64,000 nucleotides of DNA from Phosphoribacter sp037045045 (GTDB taxonomy: Bacteria; Actinomycetota; Actinomycetes; Actinomycetales; Dermatophilaceae). Every line of letters starts with the position of its first letter. Position 1 is the first letter of the stretch. Location of the stretch: the NCBI GenBank assembly GCA_037045045.1, contig JBAOHL010000001.1:1-64000 (forward strand). The letters are read 5' to 3'. The notes beneath the pieces are model-generated. The model did no database searches. It was not told the DNA's origin and was given only the letters and a program-made list of their open reading frames with translations. Below are positions 16,991-24,812 of the stretch, piece by piece. A program made the translations under genes and the position numbers.

Positions 16991-17689
16991 ATGACCGCCC
17001 GCCTGGAAGAGCGCCTCTCCGAGTTGGCCCGGGAACTCGACCCGGCGGAGCGTGAAGATCTCAAGTTGATCCTGAGTATGGCCGCCGGGGGACTGCTCGG
17101 TGGCCATACTCGGGGCGCGAACTCCCCTCGCCAAGATATGGCGCTCCACGTCGCGCAGCGCGCACTGCCGCTGTTGCACAAGCCGATACAGGTCGATATC
17201 GCGGGCGGGGTCGTGTTCCGTGGACGCGCTCCGTTCTTCACCGACCGCGACATCGAGGCACTCGATCAGGAGTCCCGGCGCGAGCGAGCGAAGGCCGGCC
17301 GCTTCCACGACCATCTCGTCGTCAACAACGCGCCATTGGCAGCGGGTATGGCGCTTTCGAGTGAGATTCGCGACTACCTCGAGTCCAAGGTGGGGCCGGT
17401 GTTCGCGACGAACAAGGCGAACTACCTCTACTACGACGCTCCGGGGCTGGGCATCGACCCGCATGTCGACGTCGACGAGTTCTCGCTCAACGTGCTCACC
17501 ATGCTCGAGCACTCGGGCGTGCGGCAGTCGTGCCTGATGCTCTACCCGCCGGATGCGCCGGAGCAGGAGGTCAGGCTAGAACCCGGGGAGACCTTGATCT
17601 TCCTAGCTGACCGAGTCACCCACGAGCGCATCCGCACCGGCCCAGACGAGCGCATTCGCATCGTCTCGTTCGGCTACAAGCTCATCTGA
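16991..17689 (+). CDS. 2-oxoglutarate/Fe(II) oxygenase-like protein A
   Basis: A 232-aa protein. The double-stranded beta-helix shows an HxD...H facial triad: H158 and D160 in DPHVDVDEFSLNVL, H211 in DRVTHERIR, and Arg221/Arg223 in DERIRIVSFGY at the place where 2-oxoglutarate is usually bound. LYYDAPGLGIDPH precedes the first ligand. The first 35 residues are the helical module also found in the 105-aa protein and in oxygenase B, N-terminal to the catalytic fold. A hydroxylase acting on a side chain is the simplest proposal; the substrate may be the 105-aa protein. Second gene of the operon. Confidence 0.8.
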   Translation: MTARLEERLSELARELDPAEREDLKLILSMAAGGLLGGHTRGANSPRQDMALHVAQRALPLLHKPIQVDIAGGVVFRGRAPFFTDRDIEALDQESRRERAKAGRFHDHLVVNNAPLAAGMALSSEIRDYLESKVGPVFATNKANYLYYDAPGLGIDPHVDVDEFSLNVLTMLEHSGVRQSCLMLYPPDAPEQEVRLEPGETLIFLADRVTHERIRTGPDERIRIVSFGYKLI

Positions 17690-17722
17690 CTCCGCCGTTC
17701 ACCAGATCAGGGGATTCACCGA

Positions 17723-18439
17723 ATGGACCAGACCCAGTTGGCGGACCGCATCTCGCGGTTGCACGAAACGCTCTCTCCCGCTGAGCAGGCCAACCTGAAG
17801 CTGCTTCTAGGCCTGTCCGCTGGTCAGCTGGCCTCGGACGCAGACAACGGGCAGGCGCGCGCTGAGGTGACCCGCACTCTCGATCTGCTCTGTCCCTACG
17901 ACGTCGCTGACCCGCACGGCCTGCAGTACCGCGGACGCCCCCCGTTCCTCACCGACCAGTTGTTGGCGCAGTTGCAGCAGGACGCGCACGACATCGCCCC
18001 GCGAGCCGTGCCCTTCGATGAGCACTATCTCGGCTACGGGTCAGCTGCTGCCGATGCTCTGTCGACGAGCGATGAGCTCCGCGGCTTCATCGCCGGGATC
18101 GTCCCCTCAGCGGTGCCGACCGGGGTAGCCAGCCTGCTGTACTACCGCGATCCGGGCCAGGGCATCAGGCCGCACGTCGACACGGACATCTTCTCGCTCA
18201 ACGTCCTGATCATGCTCGAGCACGGGTACCCCGATGACCTGCAGCACCCGTCGGCGCTGCAGATGCACTACGCCGACGGCACGGTCGAGCCGGTCGTCCT
18301 CGAGCCGGGCGAGCTCGTTGTCTTCCTCGCCGGCACCCAGGCCCACAGCCGGTCACCGATCGTGCGGGGCGAGCATGTCACGATCCTCACCCTCGGGTTC
18401 ATGCCCGAAGGTGCGCCCATCGAGAACTACAGACGTTGA
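17723..18439 (+). CDS. 2-oxoglutarate/Fe(II) oxygenase-like protein B (paralogue of A)
   Basis: A 238-aa paralogue of oxygenase A: same N-terminal helical module (residues 5-36), YRGRPPFLTDQ matching FRGRAPFFTDR in A, H151/D153 in RPHVDTDIFSLNVL and H208 in GTQAHSRS. The two arginines of A after the last His are replaced (H218 and T220 in GEHVTILTLGF), so 2-oxoglutarate binding may be altered or use R215. AGGGGA lies upstream of ATG 17723. Its stop overlaps the TTG of the carbamoyltransferase. It may act on a second position or partner with A. Confidence 0.78.
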   Translation: MDQTQLADRISRLHETLSPAEQANLKLLLGLSAGQLASDADNGQARAEVTRTLDLLCPYDVADPHGLQYRGRPPFLTDQLLAQLQQDAHDIAPRAVPFDEHYLGYGSAAADALSTSDELRGFIAGIVPSAVPTGVASLLYYRDPGQGIRPHVDTDIFSLNVLIMLEHGYPDDLQHPSALQMHYADGTVEPVVLEPGELVVFLAGTQAHSRSPIVRGEHVTILTLGFMPEGAPIENYRR

Positions 18440-20322
18440 CGGTCTCGCTCGGCATCCACTGCGGGCACGACTCCTCCTGTGCCGTCGCCGTCGACGGTAC
18501 GGTCGTCGCGGCGATGCAGCAGGAGAGAAGGACCGGCCGCAAGCACGACGGTCAGGAGTGCCTGACCGACGACCTCCCCGTCCGCGAGGTGCTCGCCCTC
18601 GCCGGGCTGGACCTGGCGCAGGTGGACGTCATCGTGTCTTCCTTCCAGGCCGCTGGGCCCGGAGCGGTCGGCATGCAGCGTCCCCTCGTCGCGGACGGCT
18701 TCTCCCTCTTCGACCCGTACGATCCCCGTCACCACAGCACCTCGCACCACCGCGCCCACGCGGCCTCTGCGGCGTTCTCGTCCGGCTACGCCCGGTGCAC
18801 GACGCTCGTCTCCGATCTCGCGGGATCCACCACTTGTGACGGTGAGGACTTCTTCGCACCGTTCGCTCAGATCGAGCACCGGTATCGCCAGGATCCCGCC
18901 GGTCGGGACATCCGAACGGAGATCCGCTCGGTCTATCGCTTCGACGAAGGGCGTCTCGACCTCCTCGAACGGGACCACGGGCTCGCCCACAACCAGCCCG
19001 ACGTCCACGTCATGAGCGAGGCCGCGCTCTACGAGAACATGTCGCAGTTCATCTTCCGGCGCGGCAACGCCCATGGCCAGCTCATGGCGCTGGCGGGGTT
19101 GTCCGACGGGGCCGAAGCGCCCGTGACGGTCGAGGACCTCGTGGACACGACCGGTGGAACGGCCCGCCTGCGCAACGGCTGGCAGTTCCTCATCCGTGAA
19201 GCCGCGCGCCACGATCCGGCGCCGCTGGCCCGAATGACGCAGCGCGCGTTCGAGCTCGTGCTCCTCGCGCAGGTGGAGCGGGCCGTGCGGGCGTGCGGAC
19301 TGCGCGACCTGGCGGCAGCCGGAGGTGTCTTCCTCAACCTGCCGGCCAACTCGCTCATCGAACAGCTCGAGTCCGTCAACCGCTTCCACGTCCCGTCGGC
19401 ACCCCATGACGCCGGGATCTCCCTCGGGTGCGCCTACCTCGGTCACGTCGAGCTCGCCGGGCGACACACCCCGCACCGGGTGATCTCCGACTTCCTCGGC
19501 CCGACCCCGGACGTGGACGAGGCCACCACCGTCGGCCTGCTCCCCGCGGGCACCACCGAGAAGGACGACGTGGGCCTGGTCGCGGCGACGACGGAGGTCC
19601 TGCTCCGCGGAGAGCTCGTCTTCCGCATCGCGGGCCGCGCAGAGTTCGGTCCCCGTGCTCTGGGCAACCGGTCGATCCTCGGGCATCCCGTGCACTGCCC
19701 TGACGCCCGCGCGGTCCTCAACCGGATCAAGGGCCGCCAGCCGTGGCGTCCGGTGGCGCCGCTGACTCTGGAGGAGTCCTGCCACGACTACTTCGAGGGC
19801 CCCGCGTCGTCGCCGTTCATGAACATGAACTACCGGGTCCGACCCGAGTACGCCGAGGCCCTCGACGAGGTCGTACACGCCGACGGAACGGCACGGGTCC
19901 AGACGGTCCACGACGACCGTGGCTTCATCGCGACTCTATTGCGGCGCCTCGCCGGTCTCGACGAGTTTCCCATCCTGCTCAACACCTCGCTTAACGGTCC
20001 AGGCGAGCCCATCATCAATAGCGTCGCGAGAGCCGTCGACTTCGCCCGGCGCAGCGGGGTCCGATACGTGCTCACGGACACGACACTGTACGAGATCCCC
20101 GGCGACGGAACGCTGTCCCTGCCCGCGGACGCCGCGCTGATCAAGATCGGCACCGGCGGCGGCACCGCCGTCAGCATCATGGGCGCGACCATCCCCGTCG
20201 GCCGCCGCACGTTCGAGCACCTGTGCTCCTCCTTCGAGTTCCGCCCCGGTGACCTCGATGAGCGGGACTACGCGCGGCTGCGCGCGGCCGTTCAGGACGC
20301 GGCGGGGACGGCGTCCGCGTGA
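18436..20322 (+). CDS. NodU/CmcH/TobZ-type O-carbamoyltransferase
   Basis: A 628-aa enzyme of the family that transfers a carbamoyl group from carbamoyl phosphate, via carbamoyl-adenylate, to a hydroxyl. The Kae1-like N-terminal domain starts SLGIHCGHDSSCAVAVDG; metal-ligand histidines lie in STSHHRAHAASAAF (H104, H105, H108). The C-terminal domain has FRIAGRAEFGPRALGNRSIL and LLNTSLNGPGEPI, both signatures of the family (nucleotide/carbamoyl phosphate binding). TTG 18436 overlaps the preceding stop as TTGA. Following two putative hydroxylases, it could carbamoylate the hydroxyl they install. Antibiotic pathways (novobiocin, tobramycin, cephamycin) use the same enzyme class. Confidence 0.92.
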   Translation: MTVSLGIHCGHDSSCAVAVDGTVVAAMQQERRTGRKHDGQECLTDDLPVREVLALAGLDLAQVDVIVSSFQAAGPGAVGMQRPLVADGFSLFDPYDPRHHSTSHHRAHAASAAFSSGYARCTTLVSDLAGSTTCDGEDFFAPFAQIEHRYRQDPAGRDIRTEIRSVYRFDEGRLDLLERDHGLAHNQPDVHVMSEAALYENMSQFIFRRGNAHGQLMALAGLSDGAEAPVTVEDLVDTTGGTARLRNGWQFLIREAARHDPAPLARMTQRAFELVLLAQVERAVRACGLRDLAAAGGVFLNLPANSLIEQLESVNRFHVPSAPHDAGISLGCAYLGHVELAGRHTPHRVISDFLGPTPDVDEATTVGLLPAGTTEKDDVGLVAATTEVLLRGELVFRIAGRAEFGPRALGNRSILGHPVHCPDARAVLNRIKGRQPWRPVAPLTLEESCHDYFEGPASSPFMNMNYRVRPEYAEALDEVVHADGTARVQTVHDDRGFIATLLRRLAGLDEFPILLNTSLNGPGEPIINSVARAVDFARRSGVRYVLTDTTLYEIPGDGTLSLPADAALIKIGTGGGTAVSIMGATIPVGRRTFEHLCSSFEFRPGDLDERDYARLRAAVQDAAGTASA

Positions 20323-21617
20323 GCTCCTCCACCTCGCAGGATCGAGGCGTGATCGGACGCAGGCTCGCGCAGGCGACCTTCGTGTCCTTCCTCGCGATCG
20401 CTGGCGTCGAGTTCGCGGTTCCGTTCATCGCTGTGAGCACCCTGGGTGCGAACTCGGCGACGGTCAGCGCCCTGGCCGTCGCCCGCTTCCTCCCCGCTCT
20501 CCTCGTCTCTGAGGCGGCGAGCAGCTATGTCACCCGGCACGGCTTTAGGCGCGCGATGATCACCGCAGAGATCCTGCGCGTCGCCGCCTTCGCCGTCGCC
20601 ACGGCCGGGGCCGCAATACCCACCGCGGCCATCCCCCTGTTCGTCCTGGCCCTTGCCCTGGTCTCGGTTGCGGGCACAGTGGGCGGCATCGGCACCGGCG
20701 ACGCGATCCCGTACCTCACGGAGGGGGCGGCACGCGTACGGATGTACTCACGCCTGTCCATCGCCGAATCCAGCGCCGATGCCATTGGGCCCTTCGCCGC
20801 CGGAGTGCTCCTCGCGTGGCTCGACGCCCCGGTGGCCTTCATCATCTGTGGCGTTCTCGCCGCGCTGGCGATCCGCCTGTTCACCTCCCTGCCCGGCGGT
20901 CAGGACCTCGGGGCCGCAAATCCGGGCACCGGTAAACACGAGGACGGGCTCGGCATTGTCGCCGGCCTGCGGATCAACGTCGCCGAGCCAACCATCCGAC
21001 GCCTCTTCACATGGACGGTGGCCTACAACCTCGGCCAGTCAGTGGTCATGTCGGTCTTCCTCATCGCCATCACCCAGGACCTGGGGTTGGCATCGACGGA
21101 GTACGGGGTCCTCGGGTCCGTCGTGGTCGTCTTCGCGATCATCGGCGCGTGGTGGGCCGGGCGGGTCGTCACGCGCGCTGGGCGTGCCGGGCGGCTGTTT
21201 CAGCTCACGGGGATCATCACGATGGCCGCCTACGCGCTCATCGCTGCCAGCTTCCTCGCCCCTCGGGGAATCGCGGTCGTCCTGCTCGCTGTGTTCCTGG
21301 CCCTCGAGGAGTTCTGCTCCGCCGTCGCCGGCGTCCTCCTGTCCGGCTACCGCGCTGCATACGTCCCCGAGGCGCTGCGGCCCGGCTCGATCGCCGCCAA
21401 CCGTGCCGTCGTCGCCCTGTCGGTCGTCACCGGCTATGCGATCGGCGGTCTCTTCGGACTGCACGTCGCGGCCGTCCCCCTGATGCTCGCGACAGGGCTG
21501 ATCATGTTCGCCGCCACCCTGGTGTGGCTCACGCCGAGGTCGATCGCCGTCGAGGTCGACGAGGCACATGCTCTGCCGGGCTCGGCCACCGACGACGCGC
21601 CGCGGCAGAGCACGTGA
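20319..21617 (+). CDS. MFS transporter, probable exporter
   Basis: A 432-aa protein with about 12 hydrophobic segments in two halves, and the charged loop VTRHGFRRAMI between helices 2 and 3 as in the major facilitator superfamily. GTG 20319 overlaps the carbamoyltransferase stop (GTGA). The fold resembles drug or siderophore exporters; the last place in the biosynthetic operon suggests export of, or self-protection against, the product. No lipoprotein or protease gene follows. Confidence 0.88.
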   Translation: MSSSTSQDRGVIGRRLAQATFVSFLAIAGVEFAVPFIAVSTLGANSATVSALAVARFLPALLVSEAASSYVTRHGFRRAMITAEILRVAAFAVATAGAAIPTAAIPLFVLALALVSVAGTVGGIGTGDAIPYLTEGAARVRMYSRLSIAESSADAIGPFAAGVLLAWLDAPVAFIICGVLAALAIRLFTSLPGGQDLGAANPGTGKHEDGLGIVAGLRINVAEPTIRRLFTWTVAYNLGQSVVMSVFLIAITQDLGLASTEYGVLGSVVVVFAIIGAWWAGRVVTRAGRAGRLFQLTGIITMAAYALIAASFLAPRGIAVVLLAVFLALEEFCSAVAGVLLSGYRAAYVPEALRPGSIAANRAVVALSVVTGYAIGGLFGLHVAAVPLMLATGLIMFAATLVWLTPRSIAVEVDEAHALPGSATDDAPRQST

Positions 21618-21898
21618 ACCGAAATGCCTGTGCTGGCACCCACTCGAGGCTTCCTGACTGTCAGCCACGTCGGAGGGCCTACTCGTTGACCGGGCGCTGA
21701 TCTGCACGGCGCGATCAGATGCTGATGGCAACCACGGTGGGCAACCGGCCCCTTGACAGCGTGTCCAGGGAAGCCGCCGGATCTTCCGTTACCCGGACTG
21801 GCGTGTGGTCCACCATCCGCCCGTGATCAACCCCTCGAGCGGAAGTCCTACTCGGAACGCTATCCCGGGGAGGAGGGGCGGCTGGGGTGTACGTGGGG

Positions 21899-21948
21899 GT
21901 CAACCCGAGTTGACAGATGTCGGGGACGTCAACTACAGTTGACCGCGA
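21899..21948 (+). promoter_or_regulatory. Promoter with twin GTCAAC-N4-GTTGAC operators
   Basis: Two perfect palindromes of the form GTCAAC-N4-GTTGAC lie at 21899-21914 and 21928-21943, centres 29 bp apart. A -35 box TTGACA (21910-21915) overlaps the first and a -10 box TACAGT (21934-21939, 18-bp spacer) overlaps the second. The ATG of the HTH gene is only 10 nt after the -10 box and has no ribosome-binding site, so the mRNA is probably leaderless. The layout suggests autorepression, most simply by the HTH protein. Confidence 0.75.
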
Positions 21949-22160
21949 TGGACACGATACCCGACCCCAGCAACCCGACCGAGGCGCTCGCCGCCGTGGT
22001 CTCCCTCCGTCGCCTCGCCGAACGTCTCGAGGCCGCATCGGTCCAAGCCGCGATCGACCAGGGCTGGACATGGCTCCACATCGCCCAGGCTCTCGGCGTC
22101 ACGAAGCAGGCCGTCCACAAGAAGTACGCCAAGCGCGTCCAGCGCTCGACCCCGCTCTGA
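21949..22160 (+). CDS. Small helix-turn-helix protein paired with Clp-N protein
   Basis: A 70-aa protein: an N-terminal amphipathic helix, then WTWLHIAQALGVTKQAVHKK (about residues 41-60), a clear helix-turn-helix, and a basic tail. Such HTH + Clp N-domain pairs are common in actinobacteria, but I know of no assigned role. It is preceded by two identical palindromic operators over its promoter, which it likely binds. Confidence 0.85.
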
Positions 22161-22172
22161 AAGGAGCCGATC

Positions 22173-22679
22173 ATGTTCGCCTCAATCCGTCGTGCCCGCG
22201 CCGACATTGCCCTGATGGGCACTCTCCTCCCCGCCGCCGAACGGCTCGCCCAGGCGGACGGCATACCGGAGCCGGGTGCCGAACACCTGCTGCTCGCCGC
22301 GCTCGATCTGTCCGACGGCGTCGCGAAACGCGCGCTCGGGGCAGTCGGCGGCGACGCTGACGCGCTGCGGGCGGCGCTCACGCAGGGACATGACGACGCC
22401 CTTCGGGCCATCGGCGTGCAGGCCGATGACGTTGCCATCGGTGCGGCGATTCCCGCGCCGGTCAAACCCTCTGGGCCGCTGCGCGCGCAGGGGTCGATGC
22501 AGCAGGCCTTCCAGCGCGCCGTTCAGGTGGCCAAGGACGACGGGAGGACGCTGGGCAGCGGCCACCTGCTCCTGGCGGTCATCGAGCCGGAGCACGGCAC
22601 GGTGGCCAGGGCCCTGACCAGACTCGGCATCGACCGCACGGACCTGCGCACCGAGACCCGGCGCCTGCTCGCCTCGTGA
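22173..22679 (+). CDS. Clp N-terminal domain protein (stand-alone)
   Basis: A 168-aa protein with two Clp-N repeats (the substrate/adaptor domain of ClpC): LAQADGIPEPGAEHLLLAAL and QVAKDDGRTLGSGHLLLAVI each match the repeat core GxEHLLLAL. There is no AAA domain, so it cannot unfold proteins itself; an adaptor or decoy for ClpC is the usual proposal. AAGGAG precedes ATG 22173, 12 nt after the HTH stop, forming a two-gene operon. Confidence 0.88.
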   Translation: MFASIRRARADIALMGTLLPAAERLAQADGIPEPGAEHLLLAALDLSDGVAKRALGAVGGDADALRAALTQGHDDALRAIGVQADDVAIGAAIPAPVKPSGPLRAQGSMQQAFQRAVQVAKDDGRTLGSGHLLLAVIEPEHGTVARALTRLGIDRTDLRTETRRLLAS

Positions 22680-22834
22680 GTCGGAGGCCCTGCGTGCCCG
22701 GCCGGCCACGATGGTGGTACGTCGGTTGAAACGGGCCCGTGCGCCCGTCTTGGACGTCGGCCTCCCGGCAGGCCGCTGCATACGAGAAGCAGATCCGCTC
22801 GGCCGTCGACGGCGCCACCAGAGCTCGCCTCGGG

Positions 22835-23368
22835 CTATCCGGGAACCAGCAGGTTCGCCCAGAGGAGGCAACACAGGCTGACCAGGCAGGCGAGAGTCCG
22901 AACCACATTCCAGCGCGCCCACCGTGCCTCGTCGAAGTCCGCTCGGGTACGCGCCAGATCGGGTATGCCGCCGACGTCGCCAGCCGCCTTCATCGCATCG
23001 TTCCGGGGCACGTGGATCGTGACCGTGATGACAACGGCAGCCAGGTAGAGCATCAGGGCCGCGATGAGCCACGCCGTGACTGCCCCGGCCCGGCCCCACG
23101 TCAGTGCCACCGAGACGCCGATCAGCGCCAGCGGGGCGAAGAAGCAACTCATGAACCAGGGGTTGATGATCGCGCGGTCGATTCCCTGAAAGGCGGCGAC
23201 GAATGTCCGATCATCGGTCCCGCGGAGTCCCGGCATGATGGTGTGCGCATAGAGGCTGACGACGCCAGTGACAAGGCCGGTGGTCAGGATTGCCTCGGCG
23301 ATCGTCACGCGCACGGGCAGGTCGATAGCCGTGCCGACCGCCGTAACAATGACCAGTGTCGAGTTCAT
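22835..23368 (-). CDS. DUF1772 / anthrone-oxygenase-like membrane protein
   Basis: A 177-aa protein with four hydrophobic segments. LYAHTIMPGLR, TFVAAFQGIDRAIINPWFM and the terminal helix after ARWARWNVVRTL are typical of DUF1772 proteins. ATG 23368 was chosen because the similarity starts there. Function in bacteria is unknown. Monocistronic. Confidence 0.82.
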   Translation of the reverse strand: MNSTLVIVTAVGTAIDLPVRVTIAEAILTTGLVTGVVSLYAHTIMPGLRGTDDRTFVAAFQGIDRAIINPWFMSCFFAPLALIGVSVALTWGRAGAVTAWLIAALMLYLAAVVITVTIHVPRNDAMKAAGDVGGIPDLARTRADFDEARWARWNVVRTLACLVSLCCLLWANLLVPG

Positions 23369-23571
23369 CGCCGGTCCCACCTCGCCACATGTAAGTCACT
23401 GGGGATCGACACGGTACAACCAGGGAGCCTGTCCAACAACGGCCACATCAGCCGCGTCATCTGTGCCCCGCCGCGGACGGTTGACGACTTCGACTCCGAC
23501 CCCGACCGCTGCCGAGGCCTCCGGCTTTGGCTTTGACCCTCACGTGGTGTCAGGCCGTAGCGTCCGATGCC

Positions 23572-23923
23572 ATGGAACGGACGTCACCTGCTCGCTCTCA
23601 GAACCCCATCCGGCGTTGGCTGCGTTAGTCCACCCGGACAAGGACGCCCGCCAGCGCGCAGCCGTCGCCCTCGGAAGCACGATCGCCCACCCAGACTTGG
23701 CCCACGCCGCTGACATGCTGTGCTCCATCGCAGACCCCGGGGCCCGCGAGGCCGTCCCCGCGCTGACTGCTCGACTGGAGGATGCTCATTCCGACGTGCG
23801 GCTCGCTGCCACCCTTGCCCTGCGCGAACTCGTCAACGTCCCGAGGCAGGAGAGGCCATTCGGCAGGCGAGCATCAGCCACGACGACGGGCCAGTTCGAG
23901 CCGTCGCGCGCGCCACATTGTGA
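23572..23923 (+). pseudogene. HEAT-repeat protein with two frameshifts
   Basis: Joining three frames gives a short HEAT-like protein: MERTSPARSQNPIRRWLR, then VHPDKDARQRAAVALG...REAVPALTARLEDAHSDVRL, then EAGEAIRQASISHDDGPVRA to TGA 23921. The first shift is near 23625, the second near 23843. The helical VPALTARLEDAHSDVRLAAT unit is a good HEAT repeat. The stop is 14 nt before the start of the next gene, as in an operon. Either recent inactivation or two sequence errors. Confidence 0.6.
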
Positions 23924-23937
23924 GGAGGGTCCGGGCC

Positions 23938-24390
23938 GTGAGTCTGTCGGTTCCCTACGTGTTGAGGGCAGCCCTGGACGCTGCGCCGAGCCTGGTGGTG
24001 CTCGACGACGAGAGGTGTGATGTCCGCGCCGTCGAGTGGCAAAGTCGTGAGCAGGCGCTGGTCCTCTGGAGAAACGGGCACCGCCCAGGAGGGCGGTTCA
24101 CGACCCAGGCGCCCGTCACCCAGCTCGCCGCGGCGAGACTCGGTCTGATCCTCATCGACCAATCTGACAACGCGCAGCCCGACCAGGACCCTGGCCACAC
24201 GTGTGACCTCGACGTAGTCGAGACGACCATCTGGTCCGAGACTCTCCTTGCCCACGCCGACGGGGAGGACCTGACCCACGGCCGCTATCTCGACCTCCTC
24301 GATGCCGACCTGCGACCCCCCGCGCTCGTCCCCCTGTCGCGGATCCTCATCCCGATCCTGGGCGCCCTCCGGAGGGCCGACGAGGGGTGA
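23938..24390 (+). CDS. Uncharacterised 150-aa protein
   Basis: GTG 23938 follows GGAGG at a suitable distance and the first residues are SLSVPYVLRAALDAAPSLVV. The protein is soluble, acidic, with no recognisable motif (WRNGHRPGGRF, SETLLAHADGEDLTHGRYL). It follows the broken HEAT-repeat gene closely, so the two probably worked together. Confidence 0.65.
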   Translation: MSLSVPYVLRAALDAAPSLVVLDDERCDVRAVEWQSREQALVLWRNGHRPGGRFTTQAPVTQLAAARLGLILIDQSDNAQPDQDPGHTCDLDVVETTIWSETLLAHADGEDLTHGRYLDLLDADLRPPALVPLSRILIPILGALRRADEG

Positions 24391-24435
24391 CGCGCTCCAG
24401 GGCCAATGGTGCTCTCGCGTGCCTGATCGCGCAGG

Positions 24436-24741
24436 TCACGATCGCGATGGACGTCGATCGGTGTGCCGACCACCGAGCGGGCGTCGCCGACGGTCCTCAG
24501 AGCGCACGTGTCTGAGGTCGCGCGCCGCTGACACCGCCAGGGCGGCCGACCAGAGGCTCCAGACGCGCTCGGGTCGGCTGGGGGACACGGCATTCATGAC
24601 GGTACCGACGACGCCGACGACCATGCACGCACTCGTCAGAGCCCGCGTGACGCGAGGGCTACCGGGGATCGCCAGGCCGACCGCGGCACCGGCGTAGGCC
24701 GCTGCTGCTGCTGAACTGGTCGCACGCAGCTGCAGCGGCAA
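24436..24741 (-). CDS. Possible small membrane protein
   Basis: A TTG-started frame of 101 residues with two or three hydrophobic stretches (AAAYAGAAVGLAIPG, ALTSACMVVGVVGTVM, SLWSAALAVS) and G/C-rich third positions, then a basic tail. No ribosome-binding site and no family were recognised. It may be a remnant cut off by the neighbouring IS256 copy. Confidence 0.4.
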   Translation of the reverse strand: MPLQLRATSSAAAAAYAGAAVGLAIPGSPRVTRALTSACMVVGVVGTVMNAVSPSRPERVWSLWSAALAVSAARDLRHVRSEDRRRRPLGGRHTDRRPSRS

Positions 24742-24812
24742 CTGTCCAGCGTTGGCGCCGCCGTAAGACGCCGAGCCCCAAGGCGCGCCGGCCGCCAGTG
24801 CTGCCTGAAAGG

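Noticed and set aside
18427..19911. 494-codon open frame antisense to the carbamoyltransferase
   Set aside because: It lies entirely opposite a well-supported enzyme gene, is rich in Arg, Val and Gly as expected for a high-GC mirror frame, and has no start signal.
21683..21720. CTGATC-N10-GATCAG after the MFS gene as a terminator
   Set aside because: Only six base pairs with a long loop; too weak to call.
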